The notes below the pieces were generated by a model, which searched no databases, was not told the DNA's origin, and saw only the letters and a list, made by a program, of their open reading frames with translations. Source: a virus. From it: DNA of 64,000 nucleotides. The DNA is taken from positions 1 through 64,000 of IMG/VR virus record IMGVR_UViG_3300005529_000002; one strand, written 5' to 3'. Below, piece after piece: positions 1 through 7,546 of this stretch. The first letter of the stretch is position 1. Every line of letters starts with the position of its first letter. A program made the position numbers and the translations under genes.

Positions 1-21
1 AACGATGAAGGTCCCAAAAGA

Positions 22-1659
22 CTATTCCTCCCCTGGTTCTTCCCAGACCGGTATCACCGCGATATCCGCGGGCTGCCTCGGCCCGGTGCGGGTCACCATG
101 ACAGCCCTGACGAGCGGTCTCAGCATCTCACGGAGCCGGGCAGCGGGAAGGAGGTCCCACGACTCGAGGACGCCCGCCACCGCGGGGAGGAACACGGCGG
201 TGTTCGCGTCCGCCGCAGCCCGCGCCGCCTTCAGCGACCGTTCCGCCGCGGCCCGGTCAGCGAGCATCCCCGCCCGCGCCGCCTCGTAGCTGGACGCCGG
301 CGTGGTCTCGTCCATCGCCTGCATCCGCACCGACTTGGCGAGCGCCTTGTCGATGCGCTCGATTTCCCGCTGGAGCCTGCCCGTGTCCGTCTTCGCCCGG
401 ATCACCGTCGTGCCCCTCGCCGCCTCTGCCTCGGCCGCGGCATCGATGTCAGCGGCCCACTTCGCGATCTCGGCCAGCACGGCCTCCTCGACGCGGCGGC
501 GCTGCACCCACACGCCGGGGCAGCCGCGGTGCTGCACCCAGTTCGGGCACCGGTACGCCCACCCGGTCCTGCCGCCGCCCGCGTTGGAGATGCTGAGCCG
601 CGCCTTGCACGTCCCGCACCGGACCAGGCCGGCCAGCGGGTAGACGGGATCCTGGTGACGCGGCGGGACCGTCCTGGTTTCCTCCCGGCGCCGCAGGTAC
701 TTCTCCCACAGTTCCGGGCCGATGACGGGCGGCTGCCCGCCGGGTATCCATGCCGCCCGGCCGCAGAAGTTGAGGTTCTTCCCGCACCGGCAGTCCGGGT
801 CGTGGATGCGGAGCAGCCCGGCGCCGAACCCGGAGTCGAGCACGAAGAACAGCGCCCGGCGGCCGAACGTCGCGCCGCGGGCCGTCCTGGCCCCGGTGCC
901 GTTGATCCAGCGCAGCAGCGCGGCGGCTCCCTCCCCGGCGACGTACCGCTCGTACGCCTCCGCCAGGACAGGGCCGGTCACCGGGTCGGTCTCGTACCGC
1001 TCCCCGGGGTCGTCCGGGTCAGCACGGTACAGCCTCGGGTTGTCCTCACGGCGGACCCGGCCCTTGCGGACGTAGCCGAACCGCGGGCCGCCGGTGCCGG
1101 GGAGCTTGCGGTCCCTGCGGGAGGCGTGCGCGGCCTTCCAGTTCTCGCCGATGATGTCCGACTGCATCTCCGCGAGCGCGAACGCGTTGGTCCGGGTGTA
1201 CTTGCCGATCGCGGTCTCCACGTCGAACGGCTCGGTGACTGACACGACCCGCCCGCCGGCCGCCTCGACGCGGAAGGCGTTGGCGAGGGATTCCATCGCG
1301 TTGCGGCCCCACCGGTCGAACCGGTAGACGAGGATCTCCGAGGCTTCCCGCTGCTCTATCCGGGCTATGGCCAGGGTCACCTTGCGCCTGAAGTTCCGCC
1401 CGCTGTTGTCGAGATCTTCCACCCAGCCGATGATACGGCGCCCGGTCTGGCGTGCCCGGCGGGAGATCGCGGCACGCTGGATCTGCGGGGAAATCATTTC
1501 CTCGCGTTTCATCGACACCCGCAGGTAGCCGATGGCGGGAACGGGGGTGCTCTGCCGGTCAGCGGCCACCGGGGACCGCCGGAGGGGCTTCCGCCTCGAC
1601 ACCGACATAAAGGAGCCGGCCCCCCTCATCGCGAAGGCGGTGGACCGCCTTCCTCTCAC
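22..1659 (-). CDS. Large serine recombinase (phage integrase)
   Basis: Site-specific DNA integrase/excisionase of the large serine recombinase family. The N-terminal resolvase domain carries the catalytic serine in YLRVS (residue 49). A recombinase domain follows, then a zinc ribbon (CGTC...CPNW...GCPG, about residues 345-380) and a C-terminal coiled-coil-rich part. The 545-residue length suits the family. The GTG start is chosen because it overlaps the stop of the upstream antitoxin-like gene by four bases (GTGA, 1656-1659); ATG codons at 1629 and 1608 are alternatives. A second integrase of a different class lies 600 bases away, so which enzyme drives integration is open. Confidence 0.92.
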   Translation of the reverse strand: MRGRRSTAFAMRGAGSFMSVSRRKPLRRSPVAADRQSTPVPAIGYLRVSMKREEMISPQIQRAAISRRARQTGRRIIGWVEDLDNSGRNFRRKVTLAIARIEQREASEILVYRFDRWGRNAMESLANAFRVEAAGGRVVSVTEPFDVETAIGKYTRTNAFALAEMQSDIIGENWKAAHASRRDRKLPGTGGPRFGYVRKGRVRREDNPRLYRADPDDPGERYETDPVTGPVLAEAYERYVAGEGAAALLRWINGTGARTARGATFGRRALFFVLDSGFGAGLLRIHDPDCRCGKNLNFCGRAAWIPGGQPPVIGPELWEKYLRRREETRTVPPRHQDPVYPLAGLVRCGTCKARLSISNAGGGRTGWAYRCPNWVQHRGCPGVWVQRRRVEEAVLAEIAKWAADIDAAAEAEAARGTTVIRAKTDTGRLQREIERIDKALAKSVRMQAMDETTPASSYEAARAGMLADRAAAERSLKAARAAADANTAVFLPAVAGVLESWDLLPAARLREMLRPLVRAVMVTRTGPRQPADIAVIPVWEEPGEE

Positions 1660-1847
1660 TCATCGGGCACCGCTTGCCTCAGAGCCGCAGCAAGGGCTGC
1701 GCGATGCCATTCGACGGGCACTATCACTGCTGCAGGAGTGTCGTACCGGAGGATCGTGATATGCGCGCCGCCGTGCTCGACCTGATCCAGCAGAACCCGG
1801 AAGTTGCGCCGTGCCTCATCGCTGCGGATCTGGCGGTCCTTGCTCAC
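1656..1847 (-). CDS. Phd/YefM-like antitoxin coupled to the integrase
   Basis: A 63-residue protein with the short N-terminal fold of Phd/YefM antitoxins (SDEARRNFRVLLDQV, then ITILRYDTPAAVIVPVEW). Family members bind DNA and repress their own operon, usually with a toxin gene next to them. Here no toxin follows; the next gene is the serine recombinase, overlapping by four bases. I infer that the protein regulates integrase expression or acts as an accessory or directionality factor. The GTG start has no ribosome binding site and lies at the predicted transcription start. Confidence 0.75.
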   Translation of the reverse strand: MSKDRQIRSDEARRNFRVLLDQVEHGGAHITILRYDTPAAVIVPVEWHRAALAAALRQAVPDE

Positions 1848-1853
1848 ATGGCG

Positions 1854-1882
1854 AGTCTACAGTGTCGTACGACATAACCCAA
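1854..1882 (-). promoter_or_regulatory. Leaderless promoter with palindromic operator for the antitoxin-integrase operon
   Basis: On the minus strand there is a -35 TTGGGT (1877-1882), a 17-base spacer and a -10 TAGACT (1854-1859). Transcription would start about at 1847, the GTG itself. The spacer holds the perfect 12-base palindrome TGTCGTACGACA (1863-1874), a good operator candidate for the Phd-like protein. Confidence 0.55.
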
Positions 1883-2113
1883 CTAACCGGCTTGGCGGAT
1901 GAGCGCTGTGAGCACTTTCCCGTACGCCAGCGCGTGCTCCAGCGTCGGCACCGCGGCTCCCGTTTCCCACGAGGAGACGGCCTGCCGGCTGACGCCGATC
2001 ACCCGCGCCATGTCGGCGGCTGTTACGCCGGCCGCTTCGCGGCGTTCCCGTGCCGCATCCGATGCGAGGTCGGCGCGGATCCGGACGGCGGCGGCGAGGT
2101 CGGCGGGGCGCAC
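1883..2113 (-). CDS. XRE-type helix-turn-helix regulator
   Basis: Small DNA-binding protein with a Cro/C1-type helix-turn-helix: AADMARVIGVSRQAVSSWETG, followed by the usual hydrophobic helix. The GTG at 2113 gives 76 residues; a TTG at 2170 is an alternative that adds a poorly conserved N-terminus. It is divergent from the tyrosine recombinase gene and sits just upstream of the antitoxin-integrase operon, with its stop codon beside that operon's -35. It is well placed to control both integrases through the inverted repeat at 2201-2218. Confidence 0.75.
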   Translation of the reverse strand: MRPADLAAAVRIRADLASDAARERREAAGVTAADMARVIGVSRQAVSSWETGAAVPTLEHALAYGKVLTALIRQAG

Positions 2114-2200
2114 GGGATCAGGGTAGAGGCCTGGCGGGCGGTTGTCATGGGGTGGGCAAGCGAGCGTCAAGCACCCGTCATCCGCCCTTCAGGGGTACAG

Positions 2201-2218
2201 AGATAATCCCTGTTATCT
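2201..2218. promoter_or_regulatory. Inverted repeat between XRE and tyrosine recombinase genes
   Basis: Perfect inverted repeat AGATAA-TCCCTG-TTATCT. Each arm reads as a -10-like TTATCT on one strand, so this may be a symmetrical divergent promoter/operator. The rightward -10 would place the transcript start next to the ATG at 2227, again suggesting a leaderless mRNA. Confidence 0.5.
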
Positions 2219-2226
2219 TTGCATGC

Positions 2227-3285
2227 ATGCACGAGGTCGGGAGATACGAGCCGGTCCCCGCCGGAGACGGCGGCCGGCCGGCACCGGAACAGCTCATACT
2301 CCGCTGGCTGATCACCAAGCGATCCCCGCATACCCGGTTCGGCTACGGCCGGGATCTCGGTGTCCGGCTCCCGCGTCCCGGCGCGACCCGGATCGGCGAT
2401 CCGCGGCCAGCGGCGGCACCGGACTGGCTGGCATGGTGCCGCTCCGTCGGCATCGACCCGCTCGCCGGGGTGAGCCAGGAGCATATCGGGGCGTGGGCGC
2501 GCACCATGGAAGCCGCGGGCCTGTCCGGGGCGACCGTGGCCCGCAGGCTGGCGGCCGTGTCGTCCTGGTACGCCTGGATGAGAGAGCAGGGCCATGTCCC
2601 GGCGAACCCGGCCGAAGGGCTCGCCCGGCCGCAGCTCGACGCCGACACGTCCACCACACCCGGGCTGACGAAGGATCAGGCTCTCAGGATGCTCTCGGCA
2701 GCCGACTCGGCACGGTGGCCGCAGGCTGTGCGCAATGCCGCGCTCGCTGCGCTGCTGCTGTTCACCGGGGCCCGTGTGAGCGAGGCGTGCGGCGCGACCC
2801 TGGCCGATCTCAGCATGGACCGCGGGCACAGGGTGCTGCTGGTCAAGCGCAAGGGAGCCGGCAAGAAGCAGCCGCTCGCTCTCCCGGCGCCCGCGCTCGA
2901 GCGGCTGGACGCCTACCTCGCCGGTCGAGGCGACCTCGAGCGGCTGCCGGCCGTCGCCGGTACCGCAGGCCGCGAACGCCCGCTCATCGCCACGGCCTCG
3001 GGGCAGCCGATGCGCCCGGCCGACGTGTGGGCGCTCATGCGGCGGCTCGGCCGGGCGGCGAAGCTGCCCCCGGAACTGGTAGGGAAGATGGGCGCTCACT
3101 CGATGCGGCACAGCTTCGCCACGCTCTACCTCGACTCCGGCGGCAGCCTGCGGGATCTCCAGGACGCGATGGGCCACAAGGACCCGCGGACAACGCGCCG
3201 GTACGACAGGGCACGGGGCCTACTTGACCGCTCCCCCGGCTACAAGCTCGCCGAGTACTTGTCGGGTGGTGCGGGCGACGAGTAG
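2227..3285 (+). CDS. Tyrosine recombinase (integrase family)
   Basis: Site-specific recombinase of the tyrosine integrase family, 352 residues. A SAM-like core-binding domain lies at about 60-135. The catalytic domain shows R183 (TGARVSEA), K209, H291/R294 (HSMRH), H317 (GHKD) and nucleophile Y326 (RRYDRARG), so all key residues are present. The ATG at 2227 is chosen because upstream codons run through the inverted repeat and promoter. It may be a XerC/D-like resolvase or an integrase that works with a site in the following repeat-rich region. Confidence 0.9.
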   Translation: MHEVGRYEPVPAGDGGRPAPEQLILRWLITKRSPHTRFGYGRDLGVRLPRPGATRIGDPRPAAAPDWLAWCRSVGIDPLAGVSQEHIGAWARTMEAAGLSGATVARRLAAVSSWYAWMREQGHVPANPAEGLARPQLDADTSTTPGLTKDQALRMLSAADSARWPQAVRNAALAALLLFTGARVSEACGATLADLSMDRGHRVLLVKRKGAGKKQPLALPAPALERLDAYLAGRGDLERLPAVAGTAGRERPLIATASGQPMRPADVWALMRRLGRAAKLPPELVGKMGAHSMRHSFATLYLDSGGSLRDLQDAMGHKDPRTTRRYDRARGLLDRSPGYKLAEYLSGGAGDE

Positions 3286-3688
3286 GGCCTGGATCGAGGT
3301 CCCCCCGGACCAGGGATGGGGACCGGCCGCAGCGCTCAAGGGATGGCTCACCGGAGAATGCGGTTACCGCGTAGCGGAGCACCGCGGCACCGGGCTGGTG
3401 ATGATCGAGGTCCGCGGTGAGCCAGGGCCGGCGTGGGACCCGCCGGGATGGTCGCCGTGGTGGCTGGAGCCTCAGCTTGAGCAGGCAGCGCCGGGGAGCC
3501 TGCTGGAGGACACGGTCATCTGGGTTGACCAGCCGGCCGTGGTGGAGCTGAGGAACGGGGCCTGGGTACGGGTGAGAGCAGGACCGCAGTGGAGGGACGA
3601 CCGGCGGAGATGGTGCGTGAAGCTCCGGTTGGATAGCGGCGAGGGCGTGTACGTCTTCGATCCGGCGCATGTCCGGCGGGGATTATGA
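3266..3688 (+). CDS. Hypothetical protein after the tyrosine recombinase
   Basis: A 140-residue protein that I do not recognise. It overlaps the recombinase gene by 20 bases. The sequence is rich in tryptophan and arginine (WGPAAALKGWL, WSPWWLEPQ, QWRDDRRRWCVKL) and ends in a beta-rich part (VVELRNGAWVRV, VYVFDP). The GTG at 3266 or 3269 is the likely start; a longer form would extend further into the recombinase gene. Tight coupling suggests it is co-expressed with the recombinase. Confidence 0.6.
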   Translation: MVRATSRAWIEVPPDQGWGPAAALKGWLTGECGYRVAEHRGTGLVMIEVRGEPGPAWDPPGWSPWWLEPQLEQAAPGSLLEDTVIWVDQPAVVELRNGAWVRVRAGPQWRDDRRRWCVKLRLDSGEGVYVFDPAHVRRGL

Positions 3689-4018
3689 GCAGCAGCGAGG
3701 AGAGGGGGTCCGGCGCGGCGCTGGCCGGGAAGCCTGGGCGGGCCGTCCCAAGACAGGGTTCACTGCCAAGATCACCCGATGCGGACGGCCCGCCGCGAGT
3801 TAAACCTACAACCAGAGTGCAGGTTTGCTTGGACCTAGGCCCCGGATCTCCAACGGAACTTGCACCTTCAGCGGCGGGTGGAGGTTTGCCCCGTGGGTCA
3901 CGGTACGGGGCCAGACCGTCAGGTGACCTCGGGAGCCAGTCTCTGAGCACCGGCAAGCTCCCGGTTTCCCGGCAATGCCCCATCCCTCAGACGGTCACCC
4001 CAAACGGGGATCCTGGGG
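3689..4018. other. Repeat-rich stretch without a convincing gene; candidate attP region
   Basis: A 12-base perfect inverted repeat GGCGGGCCGTCC (3737-3748) / GGACGGCCCGCC (3783-3794) is followed by small related words: AACCTACA, TGCAGGTTTGC and GGAGGTTTGCC between about 3802 and 3890. Such words could be integrase arm sites, and the location next to the recombinase is usual for attP. An open frame starting at 3685 (ATGA overlap) crosses the region, but its composition is unlike a folded protein. The att assignment is inference. Confidence 0.3.
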
Positions 4019-4120
4019 TCAGTTTAGCTGCTGCCGCATTAGCTGGAGTTGCATGATGCCGACTAGCAGGGATGCCGTCGAGATGATCACGCCGATGACG
4101 GCGATTGTCTTGTTGCTCAC
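4019..4120 (-). CDS. Small single-pass membrane protein (33 aa)
   Basis: Short gene with GTG start and a good ribosome binding site (GGAAGGAG, seven to eight bases upstream). The product is one hydrophobic helix (IAVIGVIISTASLLVGI) followed by a polar, basic C-terminus (QLMRQQLN). It is the last gene of the leftward run and lies beyond the hairpin at 4144-4167. Function is unknown; a lysis, exclusion or membrane-targeting role is possible but not shown. Confidence 0.55.
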   Translation of the reverse strand: MSNKTIAVIGVIISTASLLVGIMQLQLMRQQLN

Positions 4121-4143
4121 GGGACGCTCCTTCCGGATCGTTG

Positions 4144-4167
4144 GCCCTCGCCTTGACTGGCGAGGGC
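4144..4167 (-). terminator. Hairpin after the DUF559-like gene
   Basis: GCCCTCGCC (4144-4152), six-base loop, GGCGAGGGC (4159-4167). It lies 50 bases beyond the stop codon at 4217 on the minus strand. No U-tract is seen, as is common for actinobacterial terminators. Confidence 0.5.
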
Positions 4168-4216
4168 GCTTCGCCCGGAAAGTAGCACACAGAGTTACGC
4201 AAATTGCGGTGCCTTG

Positions 4217-4753
4217 TCAAGCACCGACACGCGGTTTACCAGGAAGAACGTTCTCCCGGGCGACCCTGAACGCGTCAGACAGCAGGTCCAGCGCAGTCTG
4301 CGGGTCGGTGATCCCCCGGCGCTGCAACTTGTCGAGATGGGCCTGGACTTGACAGTCCATGCGCCTGAGTGCTTCGCCGTAGGCCGCGATTCCCCTGCTG
4401 TTCGGCAGATGGCGGCGCAACTGGGTGCCCACATCGCCCTCCTCGGTGTCGATGCGGACGACGGCCCAGCCCCAGCCTCTCACCGTCCGGTCGCGCTCAC
4501 CGTCGCGCTTGCGTACCGACTGGGCACCGTGGACCCAGCCGTCTGCCTCGATCGCAATACGCTCGACCGGGATGGCGAAGTCGAGCCGATAGGGGCCGAG
4601 GTTGAACTGGGTCTCCACATCGCGCGGGGTGTAACCGGGATGCCCGAGTTGAATCGCCACCAGGGCCTCGCTGACGTTCTTGACGGTCCACCCGCCACTG
4701 CGGGCGACCTCGAGCGCTGCGACGCCGACAGGATGCTTGGCGGATACGCTCAC
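4217..4753 (-). CDS. DUF559-like PD-(D/E)XK nuclease-domain protein
   Basis: A 178-residue protein resembling the VSR/DUF559 type of small restriction-like nuclease: YRLDFAIP followed by IAIEADGWVH, then RKRDGERDRTVRGWGWAVVRI. The acidic residues in LDF and EADG fit the catalytic core. The GTG start at 4753 has GAGGAGG seven bases upstream, and its GTGA overlaps the TGA stop of the preceding frame. A longer reading from 5005 in the same frame crosses the broken upstream gene and is rejected. It may be a nicking or repair enzyme; the exact role is unknown. Confidence 0.65.
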   Translation of the reverse strand: MSVSAKHPVGVAALEVARSGGWTVKNVSEALVAIQLGHPGYTPRDVETQFNLGPYRLDFAIPVERIAIEADGWVHGAQSVRKRDGERDRTVRGWGWAVVRIDTEEGDVGTQLRRHLPNSRGIAAYGEALRRMDCQVQAHLDKLQRRGITDPQTALDLLSDAFRVARENVLPGKPRVGA

Positions 4754-5005
4754 CCCTGTACCTCCTCGCTGCAATCCTTCGCCTCGGTGTTCCAGACGTG
4801 GTAGCCGCCACCGGACATCTGGTGAGCGTACTCGGCTGCCAGCGTCACCGGCTCGGCGTGCGTTGCCAGGAACACATAGCGGAGCACTGATGCGGGTGAG
4901 ACATCCTGGCGTTCCGGCGAGGACAGCGGCATGCTCCTCGTCGCTGAGCCTCACGCCAACCATGTGCTGCCGCTGGCGGGACTTGCTGCCGCTCCGCTTA
5001 GTCAC
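4750..5005 (-). pseudogene. Ribbon-helix-helix/MobC-like small protein, frameshifted
   Basis: The start (GTG 5005, with GGAGG upstream, overlapping the previous stop) gives MVGVRLSDEEHA, a typical ribbon-helix-helix beginning. The natural continuation, SSPERQDVSPASVLRYVFLA, is in the next frame and ends at 4750 in a TGA that overlaps the next gene's GTG. Total length is 256 bases, one more than a multiple of three, so the two halves need a one-base shift near 4920-4926. This could be a real mutation, a programmed shift or a sequencing indel. Confidence 0.6.
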
Positions 5006-5324
5006 CGGTCACCACCTCCCATGGCCCGTAGGTCACCGTACGGCGGACCGCTACGGCGTCTGCGCGGGAAGCGACATACCGGGCTACCCCTTCGCCGCCG
5101 GCGCAGTAGTGAACATGGCCATCCGGGAACCGGTACCCCCACTCGGTCTCCGTGGAGCCGGTGCGGACGATGCTGTACCCGGCATCGGCGAGGATCTTCA
5201 CGACCGCACGGGCCTGCCAGGACTCGCGGGCCTCATCCGGGGAGATGCGAGCGATAGCGCTGCCCGGGTTGAACAGGGCATCCTTGATGATGCCTTCGAT
5301 GGCCCAGGCTTCACGATCGGGCAC
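4998..5324 (-). CDS. Hypothetical phage protein (108 aa)
   Basis: Not recognised. The product begins VPDREAWAIEGI and contains an alpha/beta pattern (VVKILADAGYSIVRTGSTETEWGYRF). The GTG start follows GAGGAGGGGGAG and overlaps the upstream gene by 14 bases. The stop overlaps the next GTG by eight bases, so it belongs to the tightly coupled leftward run. Confidence 0.65.
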   Translation of the reverse strand: MPDREAWAIEGIIKDALFNPGSAIARISPDEARESWQARAVVKILADAGYSIVRTGSTETEWGYRFPDGHVHYCAGGEGVARYVASRADAVAVRRTVTYGPWEVVTGD

Positions 5325-5637
5325 CGGCTCCCCCTCCTCGCAGATCCTCCGGCCGCGGCAGCGTCTCGCCTCTCGCGAGCCTGCGCAGGCTGGTCCGCAT
5401 GTCACCGTACGGCCCCACGTTGCGGGCACCGGTCCGTTCCAGCGTCCCGTCCGCCTCGTCCAGGGCGAGGATTTCCCGGGCCATCCTGCGGCGGATTGAG
5501 CGCTCCAGGGCGGGCATGGCGGCGGCGAGGACATCAGCGGCGAGCCTCATGTCGTTGTCGTCGGGCGGTCCGCCGTGGCAGTCGTTCCCCAGTACGCGGG
5601 CAGCGGCCTTAACCGCTTCGGGCGGGAAGTCAGGCAT
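5311..5637 (-). CDS. Hypothetical phage protein (108 aa)
   Basis: Not recognised. A largely helical, charged protein (VKAAARVLGNDCHG, ADVLAAAMPALERSIRRRMAREILAL). Its N-terminus resembles the short helical proteins often found among small actinophage genes. It overlaps both neighbours. Confidence 0.65.
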   Translation of the reverse strand: MPDFPPEAVKAAARVLGNDCHGGPPDDNDMRLAADVLAAAMPALERSIRRRMAREILALDEADGTLERTGARNVGPYGDMRTSLRRLARGETLPRPEDLRGGGAGARS

Positions 5638-5986
5638 CGGCGCTCTCCAGGTAACGCCATTCGATGCGGGTTACCTCTGTATCCGGCCGGCACCCCTTGT
5701 GCGAGCCGCAGAAGAACTCCGTGAACTCGGCCGGGGTCATGTCCTCGAACCCTTCGGCGGTCACGTCGTCCTCGGTGATGTCCCAGAGCGGCTCCCGGCG
5801 CACCGACACCACTTCGACGTCCACGATGCGCTCCAGCGGCTCGCCGGGCTTGCGGCCCATGACCTTGCGGCACAAGGTGAGCTTGTCGCCGGATTTGAGC
5901 ATGAGCCAGCCCATGCGGCGGGTGACGGTCTTGGACCGGGCGCGGACCTGGGGTTCGGTGAGCGACACCGACATGAGCCTAGGCAT
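5630..5986 (-). CDS. ASCH-domain-like protein
   Basis: A 118-residue protein resembling phage ASCH (PUA-like beta-barrel) proteins: KTVTRRMGW near the start, then GDKLTLCRKVMG, VDVEVVSVRREPLWDIT and the acidic segment EDDVTAEGFEDMTPAEF. ASCH proteins are thought to bind RNA or modified nucleotides. Phage copies of this length are common, but their job is not established. Overlaps both neighbours by eight bases. Confidence 0.75.
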   Translation of the reverse strand: MPRLMSVSLTEPQVRARSKTVTRRMGWLMLKSGDKLTLCRKVMGRKPGEPLERIVDVEVVSVRREPLWDITEDDVTAEGFEDMTPAEFTEFFCGSHKGCRPDTEVTRIEWRYLESADA

Positions 5987-6449
5987 CGGTGCTCCCCGGC
6001 AGTAGAGCGGGCATCGTGTTATGCGCGTAGACGGCGGCGAGCTGGGGGCTCAGCCAGTCGCCGACTGTCCGGCCGTCAGGCAAGGCGATGTGCGCGAGGA
6101 ACTCGTCTTCGACGGTGGAGATGCCCGCTTCGACGGCTTCGAGCTTGGCCTTGATCACCAGGGCCAGGGCGCGCCACCGCTGCCGGACGGCCTGCTCGTA
6201 AGCCTCTTCGGCTGCCGGCGCGGAGCGCTCGCGGCCGGTCGGGGTGAGGGTGAACTCCTCCGATGCAGGGTGGGGCAGCGGCAGCCTGAACCTGATGTGC
6301 CGGTCGCCGAGCTTGAACGCGACCTGCGCCTGGTTCCCTTCCCAGCTGTAGGCGAACGCGGTAGCACCGTACCTGCGGAGGGTCCGCTCAATCTCGGTGC
6401 GGCTCTTGTCGCTGCTGACCTCTGTACCGGCCGCGTACCTACCCGGCAT
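5979..6449 (-). CDS. Conserved-type phage hypothetical protein (156 aa)
   Basis: Begins with a polar stretch, then SRTEIERTLRRYGATAFAYSWEGNQAQVAFKLGDRHIRF, which reads as a helix followed by a beta sheet, and a helical C-terminal part (YEQAVRQRWRALALVIKAKLEAV). This layout recurs in tailed phages of Gram-positive hosts, but I do not know its function. Confidence 0.65.
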   Translation of the reverse strand: MPGRYAAGTEVSSDKSRTEIERTLRRYGATAFAYSWEGNQAQVAFKLGDRHIRFRLPLPHPASEEFTLTPTGRERSAPAAEEAYEQAVRQRWRALALVIKAKLEAVEAGISTVEDEFLAHIALPDGRTVGDWLSPQLAAVYAHNTMPALLPGSTDA

Positions 6450-6807
6450 CGCCAGCCCCCTCCCCTAGCAGGGCACGGGTGATGGCCCGGTACGTCGGGC
6501 ACGGCCAGGACCGCCACGCGCCCGAACTGAACGACTCCTCGTCCTCGTCGCTGAGATCGATGGCGCATCCGGTGCACATGCCGCGCCCGACGTACCGGTG
6601 GTCAGTCAGTATCGCCTCAAGGGCAGCGATGAGAGCCGGGGTGTACGCGTCCCGGAGCGCGATCAGGTGGCCGTGCTGGACAGGCTGGTGATAGCCGGTG
6701 CCGGGACCGGCCTCGCGCAGGCAGGTCCGGATCTCCTCCAGCATGGCGGACAGCTCGTCTGTTGTGCCCGCTGGCCGGTCTGCTGTGCCGTCAGTTGAGT
6801 CAGGCAT
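6439..6807 (-). CDS. Hypothetical protein (122 aa)
   Basis: Not recognised. The ATG at 6807 is chosen because AGGAG lies eight bases upstream. Helical N-terminal half (LSAMLEEIRTCLREAG, ALIAALEAIL), then a CTGC pair and an acidic C-terminus. It may bind a metal. Confidence 0.6.
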   Translation of the reverse strand: MPDSTDGTADRPAGTTDELSAMLEEIRTCLREAGPGTGYHQPVQHGHLIALRDAYTPALIAALEAILTDHRYVGRGMCTGCAIDLSDEDEESFSSGAWRSWPCPTYRAITRALLGEGAGDAG

Positions 6808-7255
6808 GATCACTCCTGAGCGGGTCCGCAACCGAGATCAGGCTGCCGCCTCTGCTCATCGGGATACTGTCCGCGTCAAGAGTGTCGTTCACGAACGAGG
6901 CGAGCCACTGCTCTTTCGTCCACCGGTCGCTGGCGAAGACGGTAGCGCCGTGCTCGCACCACGCAGCCAGCTCGTCCAGCGTCCGGAAGACAGGCGACAG
7001 CGGGGTGCCCTCGCTGGTGGTCTCGTACAGCTGGTAGCCGTACGGGGTGCCTTCGGGGATCGCCGGCATGTACCTGTCCGGGTCGATCTTGATGTAATCG
7101 TCCGGGTGCGGGTTCCCTGCGTTGCTCCTGACGTGGTCGCGGAGGGTTGCCCGCGAGTACAGCGGCACATAGCGCGGCGAGCCGTCGCTGTAGGTGCCGG
7201 GCCGGCGCGGATGCTCCCAGCCGAACGGGACGGGACGTACTTCCCGGTTGCCCAT
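6800..7255 (-). CDS. Hypothetical phage protein (151 aa)
   Basis: Not recognised. A polar, aromatic-rich protein (VPLYSRATLRDHVRSN, YGYQLYETTSEG, EQWLASFVNDTLD) with no membrane segment. It overlaps the downstream gene by eight bases. Confidence 0.6.
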   Translation of the reverse strand: MGNREVRPVPFGWEHPRRPGTYSDGSPRYVPLYSRATLRDHVRSNAGNPHPDDYIKIDPDRYMPAIPEGTPYGYQLYETTSEGTPLSPVFRTLDELAAWCEHGATVFASDRWTKEQWLASFVNDTLDADSIPMSRGGSLISVADPLRSDHA

Positions 7256-7275
7256 GGTCAGAGTCCTCTCCCCGC

Positions 7276-7545
7276 CTAGAAAGGCGGCTCGTCGTCGTAA
7301 CCGTCAGGGTGGTATTTCGCCCGGTGATTCCAGCGCTTCCACCCGCTGATACGCCACCTGATCCGTTCTCGCAGCGAAGGGTGCCAATCCCACGGGTCCT
7401 CTGGCGGGTCCGGATCGCGCTGGCTGCCATCAGGGTTGATGTAGCCCATGGCCAGATCGTCTTTGTATTCGTCGTAGCGGTCGTCATCGTCGTAGTCGTC
7501 CGGGTCCGGGTCGTAGTCGTCGTACAGGTCGTCGGCGTAGGTCAA
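7276..7545 (-). CDS. Highly acidic small protein (89 aa)
   Basis: The N-terminal half is a run of Asp, Tyr and Pro (DDLYDDYDPDPDDYDDDDRYDEY), followed by an aromatic, basic half (WDWHPSLRERIRWRISGWKRW). TTG at 7545 is the likely start: it lies just after the upstream stop and has GGGAG eight bases before it. The DNA-mimic-like acidity is notable, but function is unknown. Confidence 0.55.
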   Translation of the reverse strand: MTYADDLYDDYDPDPDDYDDDDRYDEYKDDLAMGYINPDGSQRDPDPPEDPWDWHPSLRERIRWRISGWKRWNHRAKYHPDGYDDEPPF

Positions 7546-7546
7546 C

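Noticed and set aside
2142-3227. Alternative frames over the tyrosine recombinase gene
   Set aside because: They are arginine/proline-rich shadows; the true frame holds every catalytic residue.
3685-4056. Rightward open frame starting on an ATGA overlap
   Set aside because: Composition and hairpins point to non-coding DNA; no folded pattern is visible.
4217-5005. A single 262-residue gene over the nuclease and the RHH gene
   Set aside because: The middle of this frame is nonsense-like; a GTG with a strong binding site at 4753 and the GTGA overlap show two genes.
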